NCBI RefSeq assembly: GCF_000350085.1
Contig: NZ_CAUM01000013.1
Coordinates: 1-64,000 of the forward strand
Origin: Mesorhizobium metallidurans STM 2683
GTDB taxonomy: Bacteria > Pseudomonadota > Alphaproteobacteria > Rhizobiales > Rhizobiaceae
Length of the DNA stretch: 64,000 bases
Direction: 5' to 3'
The first letter of the stretch is position 1. Each line of letters begins with the position of its first letter. The notes beneath the pieces were generated by a model. It searched no databases, was not told where the DNA came from, and saw nothing but the letters and a program-made list of their open reading frames with translations. The position numbers and the translations under genes were made by a program. Of the stretch, positions 45,593 through 54,618 are shown piece after piece.

Positions 45593-47242
45593 CTAACCGC
45601 TCGTTTCCTTCGGAGAAGGCACAGCCAACCTAGCCTCGAGTTGAGCTAGCGCCGACTGAAGTTTGTCGCGCAGACGCGCAGCCCTAGCGGGGTCGAGCCC
45701 GGCGGTATCGAGCGTCAACGACATGCCCTCGTCCATTTCCGTTATGACAGTGTCGTCGCTCAACTGTTCCCGGACACCCCGCACCAGATAAGGCACGATC
45801 GGTCTGCTGATCCCCTTCATGCTGATCTGCTCACCTGCCGACGCATCGACCATGTCCCGTACGTTGGAATATGTTTCGTAGCCGAGCATTATTCCGCCCG
45901 CAGGTGCAATGCTCTGCAGCCGAGCAGCGAGGTTGGCTTCGGCGCCGATGATGGTGTAATCCATACGATCGTCGCTGCCGAAGTTGCCGACATTGCAGTA
46001 GCCGGTGTTTATTCCCATCCGCACACGGAAGGGGTGCTCGATACCCTGCTGCCGCCATTTGACTTGCAGGTACTCCAAACGCTTTTGCATGGCCAAGGCC
46101 ATACGCAGACATGCACGTGCGTCTTCGCGCGGGCCAAGCGTCTGCGGGTCGCCGAAAAACGCGAGAATGGCATCGCCGATGAACTTATCTACGGTGGCGC
46201 CGTGAGAAATGGCGATATGCGACATCTCGGTTAGATACTCGTTGAGATGGGTGGTCAGTTACTCAGGTTGCATACGCTCGGTCGTGGCTGTGAAATCCAC
46301 GATGTCGGAGAAGAAGATGGTCAGTTTCTTTCGCTCTGCGGTCACCTTCACGTCGCGCTCGCCGCTGAACACACTTTTGTAGATCTCAGGTGAGAGATAT
46401 TTTGCGATTTTGAGCGACACCGTTGCCAAGAAGTTGTTGGCCTCCTTCAGTTCGCCATTGACCAGGGCGAGTTCGCGCGACTGCCGCCACTGCATTACGA
46501 TGAATGCAACTCCAGTGGCTATGGCGGCCGCAAAATATGCGAAGAGATAGTGGAAGCCGATCGACCCTTGAGACAGGGGCTGCGAGACGGACACAGCTTG
46601 AATCCCTCTGACATCACCGACCTTCCAATCCTTCTTTGGGCTGTCCGGATGCGAGTTGTGGCATGCCACGCAGGCGGCGGTCATGCGGATCGGCGAAGCC
46701 AGCCGAACGGTCGGACTCCAGCCGCCTTCCGTCGCCTCAAGCGTTTGAACATTCGGGTCGGCACGAAATGATGCCAATGCCTTCAATTGAAAGTCATCAA
46801 GATTGTGTGGAGGCCGCCCGGCGAACGGATAGTCGGAAACAAATTCGTACCGGACAGTGTTGTCACGCGAACTCGTGAGACGCCCGATTTCCAGCGAGAA
46901 CGTCGCTGGAATTGGTATCGCGCCAGCAACGTCGCGGTAGTTATCTGTCGCGGTGATTTTCGTATGCGCGTCCGCTTGGAGGATTCGCCCGACCACGTCA
47001 TTGGCGTAGAACGTGCGAATGTCGGTTATGATCTTGCTGATGTCGTTCGCTTGACGGTCGGATAGTTGATGCGTGAAGTCACGCAGGTCGAGGAGGACAG
47101 CAGCTGGAAGGGCCATCAGGAGAAGGATCACCGCGATCGCAGCCGGCCAGATGCGACGCTCCCGCACGCTGTTATTTCCCTCTGAAGCCGGTTGCGCGCT
47201 TGTCACGGCAATGACCCTTGGTTGGCTGAGATTGCCGCGCAA
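45593..47242 (-). pseudogene. Class III adenylate/guanylate cyclase with heme-type sensor, interrupted by a stop codon
   Basis: One 550-codon frame interrupted only by a TAA at 46259-46261 (codon 328). The N-terminal part has a membrane helix at about residues 31-52, a periplasmic DUF3365/Tll0287-like sensor with CVACHNSHP (CxxCH, a c-type heme site, residues 191-195), a second membrane helix at about 230-250, and the start of the cyclase domain with the metal-binding FFSDIVDFT. After the stop the same frame continues LTTHLNEYLTEMSHIAI and carries the rest of the catalytic domain (MGINTGYCNVGNFGSDDRMD). GAG-TAA-CTG most simply derives from GAG-GAA-CTG. The stop splits the catalytic domain, so the gene is inactive unless it is an error. 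Confidence 0.85.
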
Positions 47243-47610
47243 GATTGCATGAAATTGGTTCCGAGATTGTGTCGCTGAAGCGCGCGCTGGAATCGCGCAC
47301 GTTACATGGTGTCTGTGTGCATCTTATGCGCCCGCGCGTGCAGCAGCTTGGCACCGCTTGCCGGGACATTGAGGCCAGCGTAGCTGTGTTCAAAAACGGA
47401 CCCTCGCGATCCAGAATCGGCAGCCGCGGTCGGCCGAAGAGTCTAGCACCTGGTCCGAGATCGGGCGGGTCCAAGCCGATTTCCGCCTGCCGCGCTCTAC
47501 GCTGTTGCAAGACGTTCAAATTTGAGCTTCCGCACTCATGCTTTGTCGAGAGTATCTCCGTAAGTTTCAGCTGTCTCACGGCGACGATGACGACGAAATA
47601 GGAGAACGCA
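47243..47610. other. Intergenic stretch with no recognised gene
   Basis: 368 bases between the broken cyclase and the small frameshifted gene. Open frames exist on both strands but none has a good ribosome binding site or family likeness. It presumably holds the cyclase promoter; otherwise nothing is recognised. Confidence 0.5.
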
Positions 47611-47885
47611 ATGCCGCGCAATCACGTTGAACGTCTTGGAGAGTTCAGGGAAATCCTGGTCGCGACTCGACGCGAAGGAGTCCGTAACGTGCACCATACT
47701 CGCGACGCAATGCGGGTAAGTGGCTTTCAGATCGGGGACAGCGACGGATCCAGCTACGGAACCGAGCTGAAGGCGCTCCAAGAGGAATTGAGGCGGTCGA
47801 TCGCGCCATCGAAGACGAGAAGCGGTTGGCCTTGGCCCTCGAGAGCGCTGCTCAACCCGCCGACCGACTAAACCGAGAATCGTGA
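47611..47885 (+). pseudogene. Small hypothetical gene, apparently frameshifted
   Basis: A frame starting MPRNHVERLGEFREILVATR continues to GTELKALQEE, after which the neighbouring frame reads IEAVDRAIEDEKRLALALES and ends AAQPADRLNRES at 47885. The second part looks like a natural charged helix, while the original frame turns into Pro/Trp-rich sequence, suggesting one base is missing near 47785-47790. Predicted product about 90 residues, helical, no known family. Low certainty. Confidence 0.35.
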
Positions 47886-48087
47886 AGGGAACATAGAGTC
47901 ACCCTTGGCGCCCGTCGCGTCGAGCCGGCGTTATGGCGTCGGGCCGCCGCCGTGAAGCCCCCTGATAGCGGACGTTCCGTTTTTCGGCCCATTTCGGTCG
48001 TTCAATGACCAGTTATTCCCATGGCCGCCTATGGCGCTGTGTGCTCTTTTCCGCCAGCCGGCTTCGGGATGGCCTGGCGAAAAGCCT

Positions 48088-48354
48088 CTATTCGGCCGAA
48101 CCGCTATCCGGCAGCTGCATGTCGGTGACGACGTTCTCGCCATTCGTCACGTCATAGGCGATCACGATATCCATCCCCGGCTTCAGCGCATCGAGGTCGG
48201 TTTCGGCGTTCAGCTTGTAGGATTTGCCGTCGTCAAGCGTCAGCGTCAGCGCGTCCTTGTCGACCTTCTTGATCAGGCCTTCCGTCTGGCCGGCGAAGGC
48301 GGCGGTGGAAATCAGCAATGTCGCGGCAACGGCGCCAATCAGGATACGCATCAT
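48088..48354 (-). CDS. DUF1344 domain protein, secreted
   Basis: An 88-residue protein with a signal peptide (MMRILIGAVAATLLISTAAF, cleavage after FAG region) and one DUF1344 domain (EGLIKKVDKDALTLTLDDGK, then LKPGMDIVIAYDVTNGENVV). The family is a small periplasmic beta-barrel-like domain common in Rhizobiales, function unknown. GAGG lies upstream of two possible ATGs at 48354 and 48351. Divergent from aroC. Confidence 0.87.
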   Translation of the reverse strand: MMRILIGAVAATLLISTAAFAGQTEGLIKKVDKDALTLTLDDGKSYKLNAETDLDALKPGMDIVIAYDVTNGENVVTDMQLPDSGSAE

Positions 48355-48532
48355 CGTCCTCTTATCATTGCGCCGGCAGGGTGGCGGCGAGGGTTCAACA
48401 GACCGGTCAAGGGAAGCAGAAACCAACCGAATGTGTCAAAACTAAATCCGCCGGATCACAGTTTGACCACTGTGGAAAACGCCAATAGAAGGCAACTCTA
48501 AGCCGGTTCCGCTGCCTGGCAGGGTCACTTTC

Positions 48533-49642
48533 ATGTCTCACAACACGTTCGGCCATCTGTTCCGCGTCACCACCTGGGGCGAAAGCCATGGGCCAGCGCT
48601 TGGTTGCGTGGTCGACGGCTGTCCGCCCGGCATCCGCTTCACGCGGGACGAGATCCAGGCCGAGCTCGACAAGCGCCGTCCCGGCCAGTCACGTTTTGTG
48701 ACGCAGCGTCGCGAACCCGACGAGGTCAAGGTGCTGTCCGGCTTCATCCTGGACGAGGACGGCGAGACGATGATCACCACCGGTACGCCGGTGTCGATGC
48801 TGATCGAGAATGTCGATCAGCGCTCCAAGGATTATGGCGAGATCGCCCGCCAGTACCGGCCGGGCCATGCCGACTACACCTACGATGTCAAATATGGCCT
48901 GCGCGACTATCGCGGCGGTGGCCGCTCGTCGGCCCGCGAGACGGCGGCGCGGGTGGCAGCCGGAGCCCTGGCCCGCAAGGTCGTGCCCGGCATGGTGGTG
49001 CGCGGCGCGCTGGTGGCAATGGGCGAAAAATCCATCGACCGCGCCAACTGGAACTGGAATTTCATCAGTGACGCCGAAAATCCGTTCTTCACCCCGGACC
49101 CGGCTTCCGTTCCCGTCTTCACGCAGTATCTCGACGGCATCCGCAAGTCGGGCTCCTCGGTCGGCGCCGTCATAGAGATCGTCGCCGATGGCGTTCCCGC
49201 GGGTCTTGGCGCGCCGATCTATGCAAAGCTCGACCAGGACATCGCCTCGGGCCTGATGTCGATCAACGCCGTCAAGGGCGTCGAGATCGGCAACGGCTTC
49301 GAGGCCGCCCGCATCACCGGCGAACAGAATGCCGACGAAATTCGCATGGGCAATGATGGCAAACCGGTCTTCCTGTCCAACAATGCCGGCGGCATCCTTG
49401 GCGGCATCTCGACCGGCCAGGCGATCGTCGCGCGTTTCGCCGTCAAGCCGACCTCGTCGATCCTGACGCCGCGAAAGTCGATCGATAAGGACGGCAACGA
49501 CGTCGAGATCATGACCAAGGGCCGGCACGACCCATGCGTCGGCATCCGCGCCGTGCCGATCGGCGAAGCGATGGTTGCCTGCGCCATCGCCGATCACTAT
49601 CTGCGCCATCGGGGACAGACGGGGAGGGGAGTAGGGGAGTAA
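48533..49642 (+). CDS. aroC: Chorismate synthase
   Basis: Final step of the shikimate pathway, needing reduced FMN. The 369-residue protein begins [20 protein letters not shown] and has the AroC signatures [38 protein letters not shown] and [19 protein letters not shown]. The last residues ([10 protein letters not shown]) are encoded by the left arm of a long hairpin, so the original C-terminus may have been replaced by the repeat. The catalytic body is intact. Confidence 0.96.
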   Translation: MSHNTFGHLFRVTTWGESHGPALGCVVDGCPPGIRFTRDEIQAELDKRRPGQSRFVTQRREPDEVKVLSGFILDEDGETMITTGTPVSMLIENVDQRSKDYGEIARQYRPGHADYTYDVKYGLRDYRGGGRSSARETAARVAAGALARKVVPGMVVRGALVAMGEKSIDRANWNWNFISDAENPFFTPDPASVPVFTQYLDGIRKSGSSVGAVIEIVADGVPAGLGAPIYAKLDQDIASGLMSINAVKGVEIGNGFEAARITGEQNADEIRMGNDGKPVFLSNNAGGILGGISTGQAIVARFAVKPTSSILTPRKSIDKDGNDVEIMTKGRHDPCVGIRAVPIGEAMVACAIADHYLRHRGQTGRGVGE

Positions 49643-49730
49643 GGCAGTAGGGGAGTATGTTAGGCAGCTCCCGCGACAGCAATTTTTTCCTTTTCCCTAC
49701 TCCCGTACTGCCCTATTCCCCTACTCCCCT
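49625..49730. repeat. Long inverted repeat spanning the aroC stop codon
   Basis: 33-base arms at 49625-49657 and 49698-49730 pair with three mismatches. The arms are built from repeats of GGGGAGTA (left) and TACTCCCC (right). The aroC TAA at 49640-49642 lies in the left arm. The structure may terminate aroC or affect ribBX expression. Confidence 0.85.
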
Positions 49731-49749
49731 GCGAGTGAAACGAGCACTT

Positions 49750-50850
49750 ATGCCTTACGACCAGAAGAAAATCGTCGAAGCCCTGCGCGCCTTCGAGCGC
49801 GGCGAGATCGTTGTCGTCATGGACGATGACGGGCGCGAGAACGAGGGCGACCTGATCGTCGCAGCCGTCCACTGCACGCCGGAAAAGATGGCCTTCATCG
49901 TCCGCAACACCTCCGGCATCGTCTGCACGCCGATGCCGCGCGAGGAAGCCAAGCGGCTGAACCTGCAGCCGATGGTTGCCGACAATGATTCGGCCCACAC
50001 CACCGCCTTCACCGTCAGCGTCGATTTCAAGCACGGCACGACAACAGGCATTTCGGCCGACGACCGCACGCTGACCGTGCGCAACCTCGCCAACGGCAAT
50101 GTCGGCGCTTCCGACTTCGTCCGCCCCGGCCACATCTTTCCGCTGATCGCTCGCGAAGGTGGCGTGCTGATGCGTTCGGGCCATACAGAGGCCGCGGTCG
50201 ACCTCTGCAAGCTCGCCGGCCTGCCGCCGGTCGGTGTCATTTCCGAACTGGTCAACGATGACGGCACCGTCAAGCGCGGCCCGCAGGTGCAGGCATTCGC
50301 CGAGGAGCACGGTCTGAAGCAGATCTCGGTCGCCGACCTCATCGCCTACCGCCAGCGCAAGGAAACGCTCGTTGAGCGCGTCGCCTGCTCCGACATCGAG
50401 ACGCCGGGCGGCAAGGCGCAGGTCTTCACCTACACGCTGCCCTGGGACTCCATGCATCACGTCGCCATCGTCTTCGGCGACATCCGCGACGGCGAGGATG
50501 TGCCGGTGCGGCTGCATTCCGAGGATGTCGTTAGCGACGTCTTCGGCACCACGCACCGGCTGGACGGCATCATGAAGGCGATGGGTGAGCGCAAGCGCGG
50601 CGTCATCGTCTATCTGCGCGAGGGGTCGGTCGGTGTCGCCCACCAGGAACGCAAGCGCCCCGCCCCGGGCGACCGCGAGGACCATGAAGAGGCGCTTCGC
50701 CGCGAGAACGAATGGCGCGAGATCGGCCTCGGTGCCCAGATCTTGAAGGATCTCGGCATTTCCTCGATCAACCTGATCGCCTCGCGCGAGCGTCACTATG
50801 TCGGCCTCGAAGGGTTTGGCATCCATATCGCCAGGACCGAGATTCTTTAG
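49750..50850 (+). CDS. ribB: 3,4-dihydroxy-2-butanone 4-phosphate synthase fused to a degenerate GTP cyclohydrolase II domain
   Basis: Riboflavin pathway enzyme, 366 residues. Residues 1-205 are the RibB domain (VVVMDDDGRENEGDLIVAA, then TTTGISADDRTLTVRNLANG and RPGHIFPLIAREGGVLMRSG). Residues 210-366 are a RibA-like domain that lacks the zinc ligands: where GTP cyclohydrolase II has RVHSEC and RCDCG, this protein has RLHSED and HRLDG. It can therefore supply the butanone phosphate but probably not cyclohydrolase activity; such RibB-RibA-like fusions are seen in alphaproteobacteria. ATG at 49750 follows a weak GAG. Confidence 0.93.
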   Translation: MPYDQKKIVEALRAFERGEIVVVMDDDGRENEGDLIVAAVHCTPEKMAFIVRNTSGIVCTPMPREEAKRLNLQPMVADNDSAHTTAFTVSVDFKHGTTTGISADDRTLTVRNLANGNVGASDFVRPGHIFPLIAREGGVLMRSGHTEAAVDLCKLAGLPPVGVISELVNDDGTVKRGPQVQAFAEEHGLKQISVADLIAYRQRKETLVERVACSDIETPGGKAQVFTYTLPWDSMHHVAIVFGDIRDGEDVPVRLHSEDVVSDVFGTTHRLDGIMKAMGERKRGVIVYLREGSVGVAHQERKRPAPGDREDHEEALRRENEWREIGLGAQILKDLGISSINLIASRERHYVGLEGFGIHIARTEIL

Positions 50851-50851
50851 G

Positions 50852-51052
50852 CTACGTTGATATTCAGGTGATGCCGGCCTGCAAACGATGGCTTTCTGCA
50901 CTTCCGGCCTTCGCCGGCCGAAGCACTCATGAGCGGCCGCGGCAGTTAAGGCTACGGCCGGCGTAGGCCGGTGCTCGGACCCGAAGGTCCGCTGCGCTCC
51001 GGTTCTCGAAATCCATCATTTTCGGCTCGGCCTGACCTGAATCTCAACATAC
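50852..51052. repeat. About 200-base element with imperfect terminal inverted repeats
   Basis: GTTGATATTCAGGT at 50856-50869 is inverted as ACCTGAATCTCAAC at 51035-51048 (one mismatch), and the similarity continues inward with GCAAACGATGG against CCATCATTTTCGG. Inner GC-rich palindromes (CCGGCCTTCGCCGGCC) are present. It fills the gap between ribB and the MFS gene and looks like a small non-coding mobile or palindromic element. Confidence 0.65.
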
Positions 51053-51061
51053 CCCGGGCTG

Positions 51062-52285
51062 TTACTCGGCAGGAACAACGCCTGCTTCGCATGCGGCGAA
51101 ATCGCAATCCGACGTGGCAAGGCTGCGCTGGCCGATGAGCACCGTGGCGAGTGCGATGGCGCCGGCCACCACCGACACAAAGAACCCGTTCTGGGCGCCG
51201 AACGCATCCACCACCGCGCCGGCGGCGAAGGAGCCGAGTGCCATGCCGATGCCTATCCCGGTCATCACCCAGGTGACGCCTTCGGTCAGCATCGCCCCTG
51301 GCACATGCCGCTCGATCAGGCCGAACGCCGTGATGAAGGTCGGCGAGATCGCCACGCCGCTGATGAAGACGGCCAGCGCCAGGGCGGGTACCGTGTCGGC
51401 GACCAGCAGCGGCAGCGTGGTGAGCGCGATGATGGCGATCGCGATTGCCAACTGGCGCTGCAGCGGCATTTTCAGGTTGAGCGCGCCGATGATGATCCCC
51501 ACCACGAATGATCCCAGCGCGTAGACGCCGATGACCAGGCTGGCGGCGCCCGGCTGGCCAAGCTCCTCGGTGATCGCCACGGTGGTTACTTCCGTGGTCG
51601 CGAAGGTGGCGCCGATGAAGATCAGGGCGAAAGTGATGATCTGAACCGGCCGTAGGCGGATGGCCGAGCCCTGTGAGCCATGCTCCGCCAGTCGCACGCG
51701 CGGCTCGGTCGAGCGCTGCACTATGAAGGCCATCGAGCCGAAGGCGAGGAACAAGGTGCTGGCCAGCATTCCCGCTTCCGGGAACAGGGCGACGCTCAGG
51801 CCTACCGACAGCGACGCGCCGGCGACGTAGACCAGTTCGTCCGCCGCCGATTCGAAGGCGAATGCGGTATTCAACTCGGGGCGGTCCCGGAAGATCTCCG
51901 TCCAGCGCGCGCGCACCATTGCCGGGATGCTGGGCATGGCGGCGGCCAGCAGTGCGGACACGAACAACGTCCATATCGGCCAGTCCTGATTGGCCGCCGC
52001 AATCAGGATTGCAAAAGCGAGCACGGAAATGACCGTGGTGGGCACGACAATCCGCGTCTGGCCGAGGCGGTCGACCAGCCGCGATATCTGCGGTGCCAGG
52101 AAAGCGTTGGTCAGCGCGAATGTCGCGGAGACGGCGCCGGCCAGCCAGTATTCGCCATGCGTCTGCGACAGCATCGCCACGATCCCGATCGGAGCCATGG
52201 CGATCGGCACCCGGGCAACGAAGCCGGATGCCGCGAAGCCCTTGGCGCCAGGGGCTCGAAAGATTTCCGTATAGGGGTTTTGCAT
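51062..52285 (-). CDS. MFS transporter
   Basis: A 407-residue major facilitator with about 12 membrane segments. FVARVPIAMAPIGIVAMLSQ is the first helix; the loop between helices 2 and 3 reads APQISRLVDRLGQTRIV, a variant of motif A. The ATG at 52285 (MQNPYTEIFRAPG) has GAGGAG upstream. The gene is divergent from a TetR gene and the gap has three palindromic operators, so it is probably a drug or metabolite exporter under TetR repression. Substrate unknown. Confidence 0.9.
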   Translation of the reverse strand: MQNPYTEIFRAPGAKGFAASGFVARVPIAMAPIGIVAMLSQTHGEYWLAGAVSATFALTNAFLAPQISRLVDRLGQTRIVVPTTVISVLAFAILIAAANQDWPIWTLFVSALLAAAMPSIPAMVRARWTEIFRDRPELNTAFAFESAADELVYVAGASLSVGLSVALFPEAGMLASTLFLAFGSMAFIVQRSTEPRVRLAEHGSQGSAIRLRPVQIITFALIFIGATFATTEVTTVAITEELGQPGAASLVIGVYALGSFVVGIIIGALNLKMPLQRQLAIAIAIIALTTLPLLVADTVPALALAVFISGVAISPTFITAFGLIERHVPGAMLTEGVTWVMTGIGIGMALGSFAAGAVVDAFGAQNGFFVSVVAGAIALATVLIGQRSLATSDCDFAACEAGVVPAE

Positions 52286-52321
52286 GGTCTGGCTCCTCGA
52301 CAAGGGACGGTTCGACAATTA

Positions 52322-52388
52322 CATACGTAGCGTATGAATATGAGATAGTTCATACGCCGCGTATGTCAATTGGCATACGGAGCGTATG
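52322..52388. promoter_or_regulatory. Three palindromic TetR operators
   Basis: CATACG-nnn-CGTATG occurs at 52322-52336 (TAG), 52351-52365 (CCG) and 52374-52388 (GAG), written as CATACG, three variable bases, CGTATG. All arms are identical. The set fills the gap between the divergent MFS and TetR genes, so the regulator should control both. The third copy covers an ATG at 52386, which is therefore not the TetR start. Confidence 0.88.
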
Positions 52389-52406
52389 TTGATAGGGCCA
52401 GAAGCC

Positions 52407-53039
52407 ATGCATAGACCCCGCAGGGAGATGATCGCCGAGACGCGCGCCAAGCTGATTGCCGCGGCCCGCCATGCCTTCGGCACGGTCGGCTATGCCGAGG
52501 CTTCGATGGATGACTTCACCGCGTCGGCCGGGCTGACGCGCGGCGCGCTCTATCATCACTTCGGCGACAAGAAGGGGCTGCTTCAGGCGGTTATCCGCGA
52601 AATCGATGCGGAAATGTCGGCCAGGCTGAAAGTCGTCTCGGCCAGGGCGGACAATCTCTGGCAGGGCTTTGTCGATGAATGCACGGCTTATATCGAGATG
52701 GCCCTGGAGCCGGAGATCCAGCGCATCGTGCTTCGCGACGGCCCCGCGGTGCTCGGCGATCCCTCGCAATGGCCGAGCCAGAATGAATGCATCCATTCCA
52801 TGGCGGAGAGTATTCGCAGGCTCAGCGACGAGGGGACTATCGTTGCCGTCGATGTCGAAGCCGCCGCCCGGCTGATCAGCGGCGCTTCGCTGCATGCAGC
52901 GCAATGGATCGCCAATTCGGACGATCCGAAAGCCACATCGAAAAAGGCCGTGAAGGCCTTCAACGTGCTGTTGGAGGGACTTCTGAAGCGACCCGGCGGG
53001 CCGCAAGACCGGATGCGCGCTTTGAGCGGCATGCACTAA
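52407..53039 (+). CDS. TetR-family transcriptional regulator
   Basis: A 210-residue TetR repressor. The N-terminal helix-turn-helix reads RAKLIAAARHAFGTVGYAEA, then AGLTRGALYHHFGDKKGLLQ. The ligand-binding domain fills the rest. ATG 52407 (MHRPRREMIAETR) is chosen because the earlier ATG at 52386 lies inside an operator. Divergent from the MFS gene; expected to repress it and itself until a substrate of the pump binds. Confidence 0.9.
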   Translation: MHRPRREMIAETRAKLIAAARHAFGTVGYAEASMDDFTASAGLTRGALYHHFGDKKGLLQAVIREIDAEMSARLKVVSARADNLWQGFVDECTAYIEMALEPEIQRIVLRDGPAVLGDPSQWPSQNECIHSMAESIRRLSDEGTIVAVDVEAAARLISGASLHAAQWIANSDDPKATSKKAVKAFNVLLEGLLKRPGGPQDRMRALSGMH

Positions 53040-53111
53040 ACCCTGTTGAACGTCTGGCTTTGGTCGCGCGAAAACATGGTCAAAACGGCCGGGCGCCCCT
53101 ATATCGGGGAC

Positions 53112-54038
53112 ATGGTCACACGGCTCTACACCCATCCGATCTTCCTCGAACATATAACGCCGCCCGGTCATCCGGAGCGGCCCGACCGCTTGCGCGCCAT
53201 CGAGCGCGTGCTCGACGACGAGGCCTTTGCGGCACTCGATCGGGCCGAGGCGCCGGAAGGCGATGAGGCGACCATCCTCTACGCGCATCCTGAGGAATTC
53301 GTCGTGCGCGTTCGTGCCGCCATACCCGACACCGGCATCGCCCGCATCGACGCCGACACCACCGCCAGCCCGAAAAGCTGGCAGGCGGCCGTGACGGCGA
53401 TCGGCGCCGCCAATGCCGCCGTCGACGACGTTTTCCAAAGGCGTGCCGACAACGTCTTTGTCGCCGCCCGGCCACCCGGTCATCACGCCGAGAAGACGAC
53501 CTCCATGGGTTTCTGTCTGTTCAACACGGCGGCGATCGCGGCACGCTATGCGCAACGCAAGCATGGCGCCGAGCGCGTCGCCGTCGTCGACTGGGACGTG
53601 CATCACGGCAATGGCACGCAGGACATTTTCTGGGACGATCCGTCGGTGCTCTATTGCTCGACGCACCAGATGCCGCTCTATCCCGGCACCGGGGCCAGGA
53701 GCGAAACCGGCGCCGGCAACATCGTCAACGCGCCGCTGGCGCCGCGCACCGGCAGCGAAATGTTCCGCGACGCCTTCCTGTCGCGCGTTTTGCCGGCGCT
53801 CGACAATTTCGCGCCCGACCTCATCATCATCTCGGCCGGTTTCGACGCGCATCATCGCGATCCGCTGGCCGAGATCAACCTGACCGAGGACGATTTCGAC
53901 TGGGCGACCGGCCAGTTGATCGAATGTGCCGGACGCCATGGCGGCAATCGGCTCGTCAGCCTGCTGGAAGGCGGCTACGATCTGCAGGGACTGGCATTTT
54001 CGGTCGCCGCCCATGTCGGGCGACTGATGAAAGGATGA
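53112..54038 (+). CDS. Histone deacetylase-like zinc amidohydrolase
   Basis: A 308-residue protein of the arginase/deacetylase fold. Active-site elements are RPPGHHAEKTTSMGFCLFNT, the zinc ligands in VVDWDVHHGNGTQDIFW and AGFDAHHRDPLAEI, and the catalytic Tyr loop in LLEGGYDLQGLAFSV. Bacterial members act on acetylpolyamines or other small acetyl amides rather than histones. ATG 53112 has GGGGA upstream; a TTG 66 bases earlier is less likely. xseB starts four bases after the stop. Confidence 0.9.
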   Translation: MVTRLYTHPIFLEHITPPGHPERPDRLRAIERVLDDEAFAALDRAEAPEGDEATILYAHPEEFVVRVRAAIPDTGIARIDADTTASPKSWQAAVTAIGAANAAVDDVFQRRADNVFVAARPPGHHAEKTTSMGFCLFNTAAIAARYAQRKHGAERVAVVDWDVHHGNGTQDIFWDDPSVLYCSTHQMPLYPGTGARSETGAGNIVNAPLAPRTGSEMFRDAFLSRVLPALDNFAPDLIIISAGFDAHHRDPLAEINLTEDDFDWATGQLIECAGRHGGNRLVSLLEGGYDLQGLAFSVAAHVGRLMKG

Positions 54039-54041
54039 GGA

Positions 54042-54293
54042 ATGGCTGGTGAAGCGAATGAAGACGTCAAGGCGATGAGCTTCGAACAGGCGCTCGACGC
54101 GCTGGAGAAGATCGTCGATGATTTGGAGCGCGGCGACGTGCCGCTCGACCAGTCGATCCGCATCTATGAGCGCGGCGAGGCGCTGAAGGTGCATTGCGAC
54201 CGGCTCTTGAAGGCGGCCGAGGACAAGGTCGAGAAGATCAGGCTGTCGCGTGACGGCAAGCCTGTCGGGACAGAGCCGCTGGACGCGGAGTAG
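54042..54293 (+). CDS. xseB: Exodeoxyribonuclease VII small subunit
   Basis: An 83-residue coiled-coil protein that joins XseA to form ExoVII, a single-strand DNA exonuclease. The core reads [20 protein letters not shown] then [20 protein letters not shown] and [20 protein letters not shown], all typical of XseB. It follows the HDAC-like gene by three bases and is coupled to it. xseA is not in the window. Confidence 0.95.
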   Translation: MAGEANEDVKAMSFEQALDALEKIVDDLERGDVPLDQSIRIYERGEALKVHCDRLLKAAEDKVEKIRLSRDGKPVGTEPLDAE

Positions 54294-54342
54294 TTTCAAA
54301 AGGCGCGGGGCGCGAGAGGATAGCAGGAAAGGATTTCAAACG

Positions 54343-54609
54343 ATGTGCAGAAACATCAAGACCCTGTTCAATTTCGATCCGCCGGCGACCAATGACGAGG
54401 TGTATGACGCCGCACTTCAGTTTGTCCGCAAGCTGAGCGGCTCCACCAAACCTTCCAAGCGCAACGAGCATGCCTTCAACCATGCGGTCGAGGCGATCGC
54501 AGCTGCTGCGCGCGAACTGCTTGATTCGATGGAAACGACGCAAGAACCGCGCAATCGCGAAGAAGTGGCGGCCAAGGCGAAAGCCAGGTCTGTACTCCGC
54601 TTCGCCTGA
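54343..54609 (+). CDS. DUF2277 domain protein
   Basis: An 88-residue protein starting MCRNIKTLFNFDPPATNDEV, the DUF2277 signature, followed by AALQFVRKLSGSTKPSKRNE. Function unknown; the family is small, helical and widespread. The C-terminal part (REEVAAKAKARSVLRFA) matches the usual arginine/alanine end. GGAAAGGA precedes the start; pirin follows ten bases after the stop. Confidence 0.9.
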   Translation: MCRNIKTLFNFDPPATNDEVYDAALQFVRKLSGSTKPSKRNEHAFNHAVEAIAAAARELLDSMETTQEPRNREEVAAKAKARSVLRFA

Positions 54610-54618
54610 GGAGAGCGC

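Noticed and set aside
47172-47621. Reverse-strand frame in the gap next to the cyclase
   Set aside because: No ribosome binding site, no family likeness, irregular composition; not supported as a gene.
52386-52388. ATG at 52386 as the TetR start
   Set aside because: It lies inside the third operator palindrome; ATG 52407 gives the usual TetR N-terminal length.
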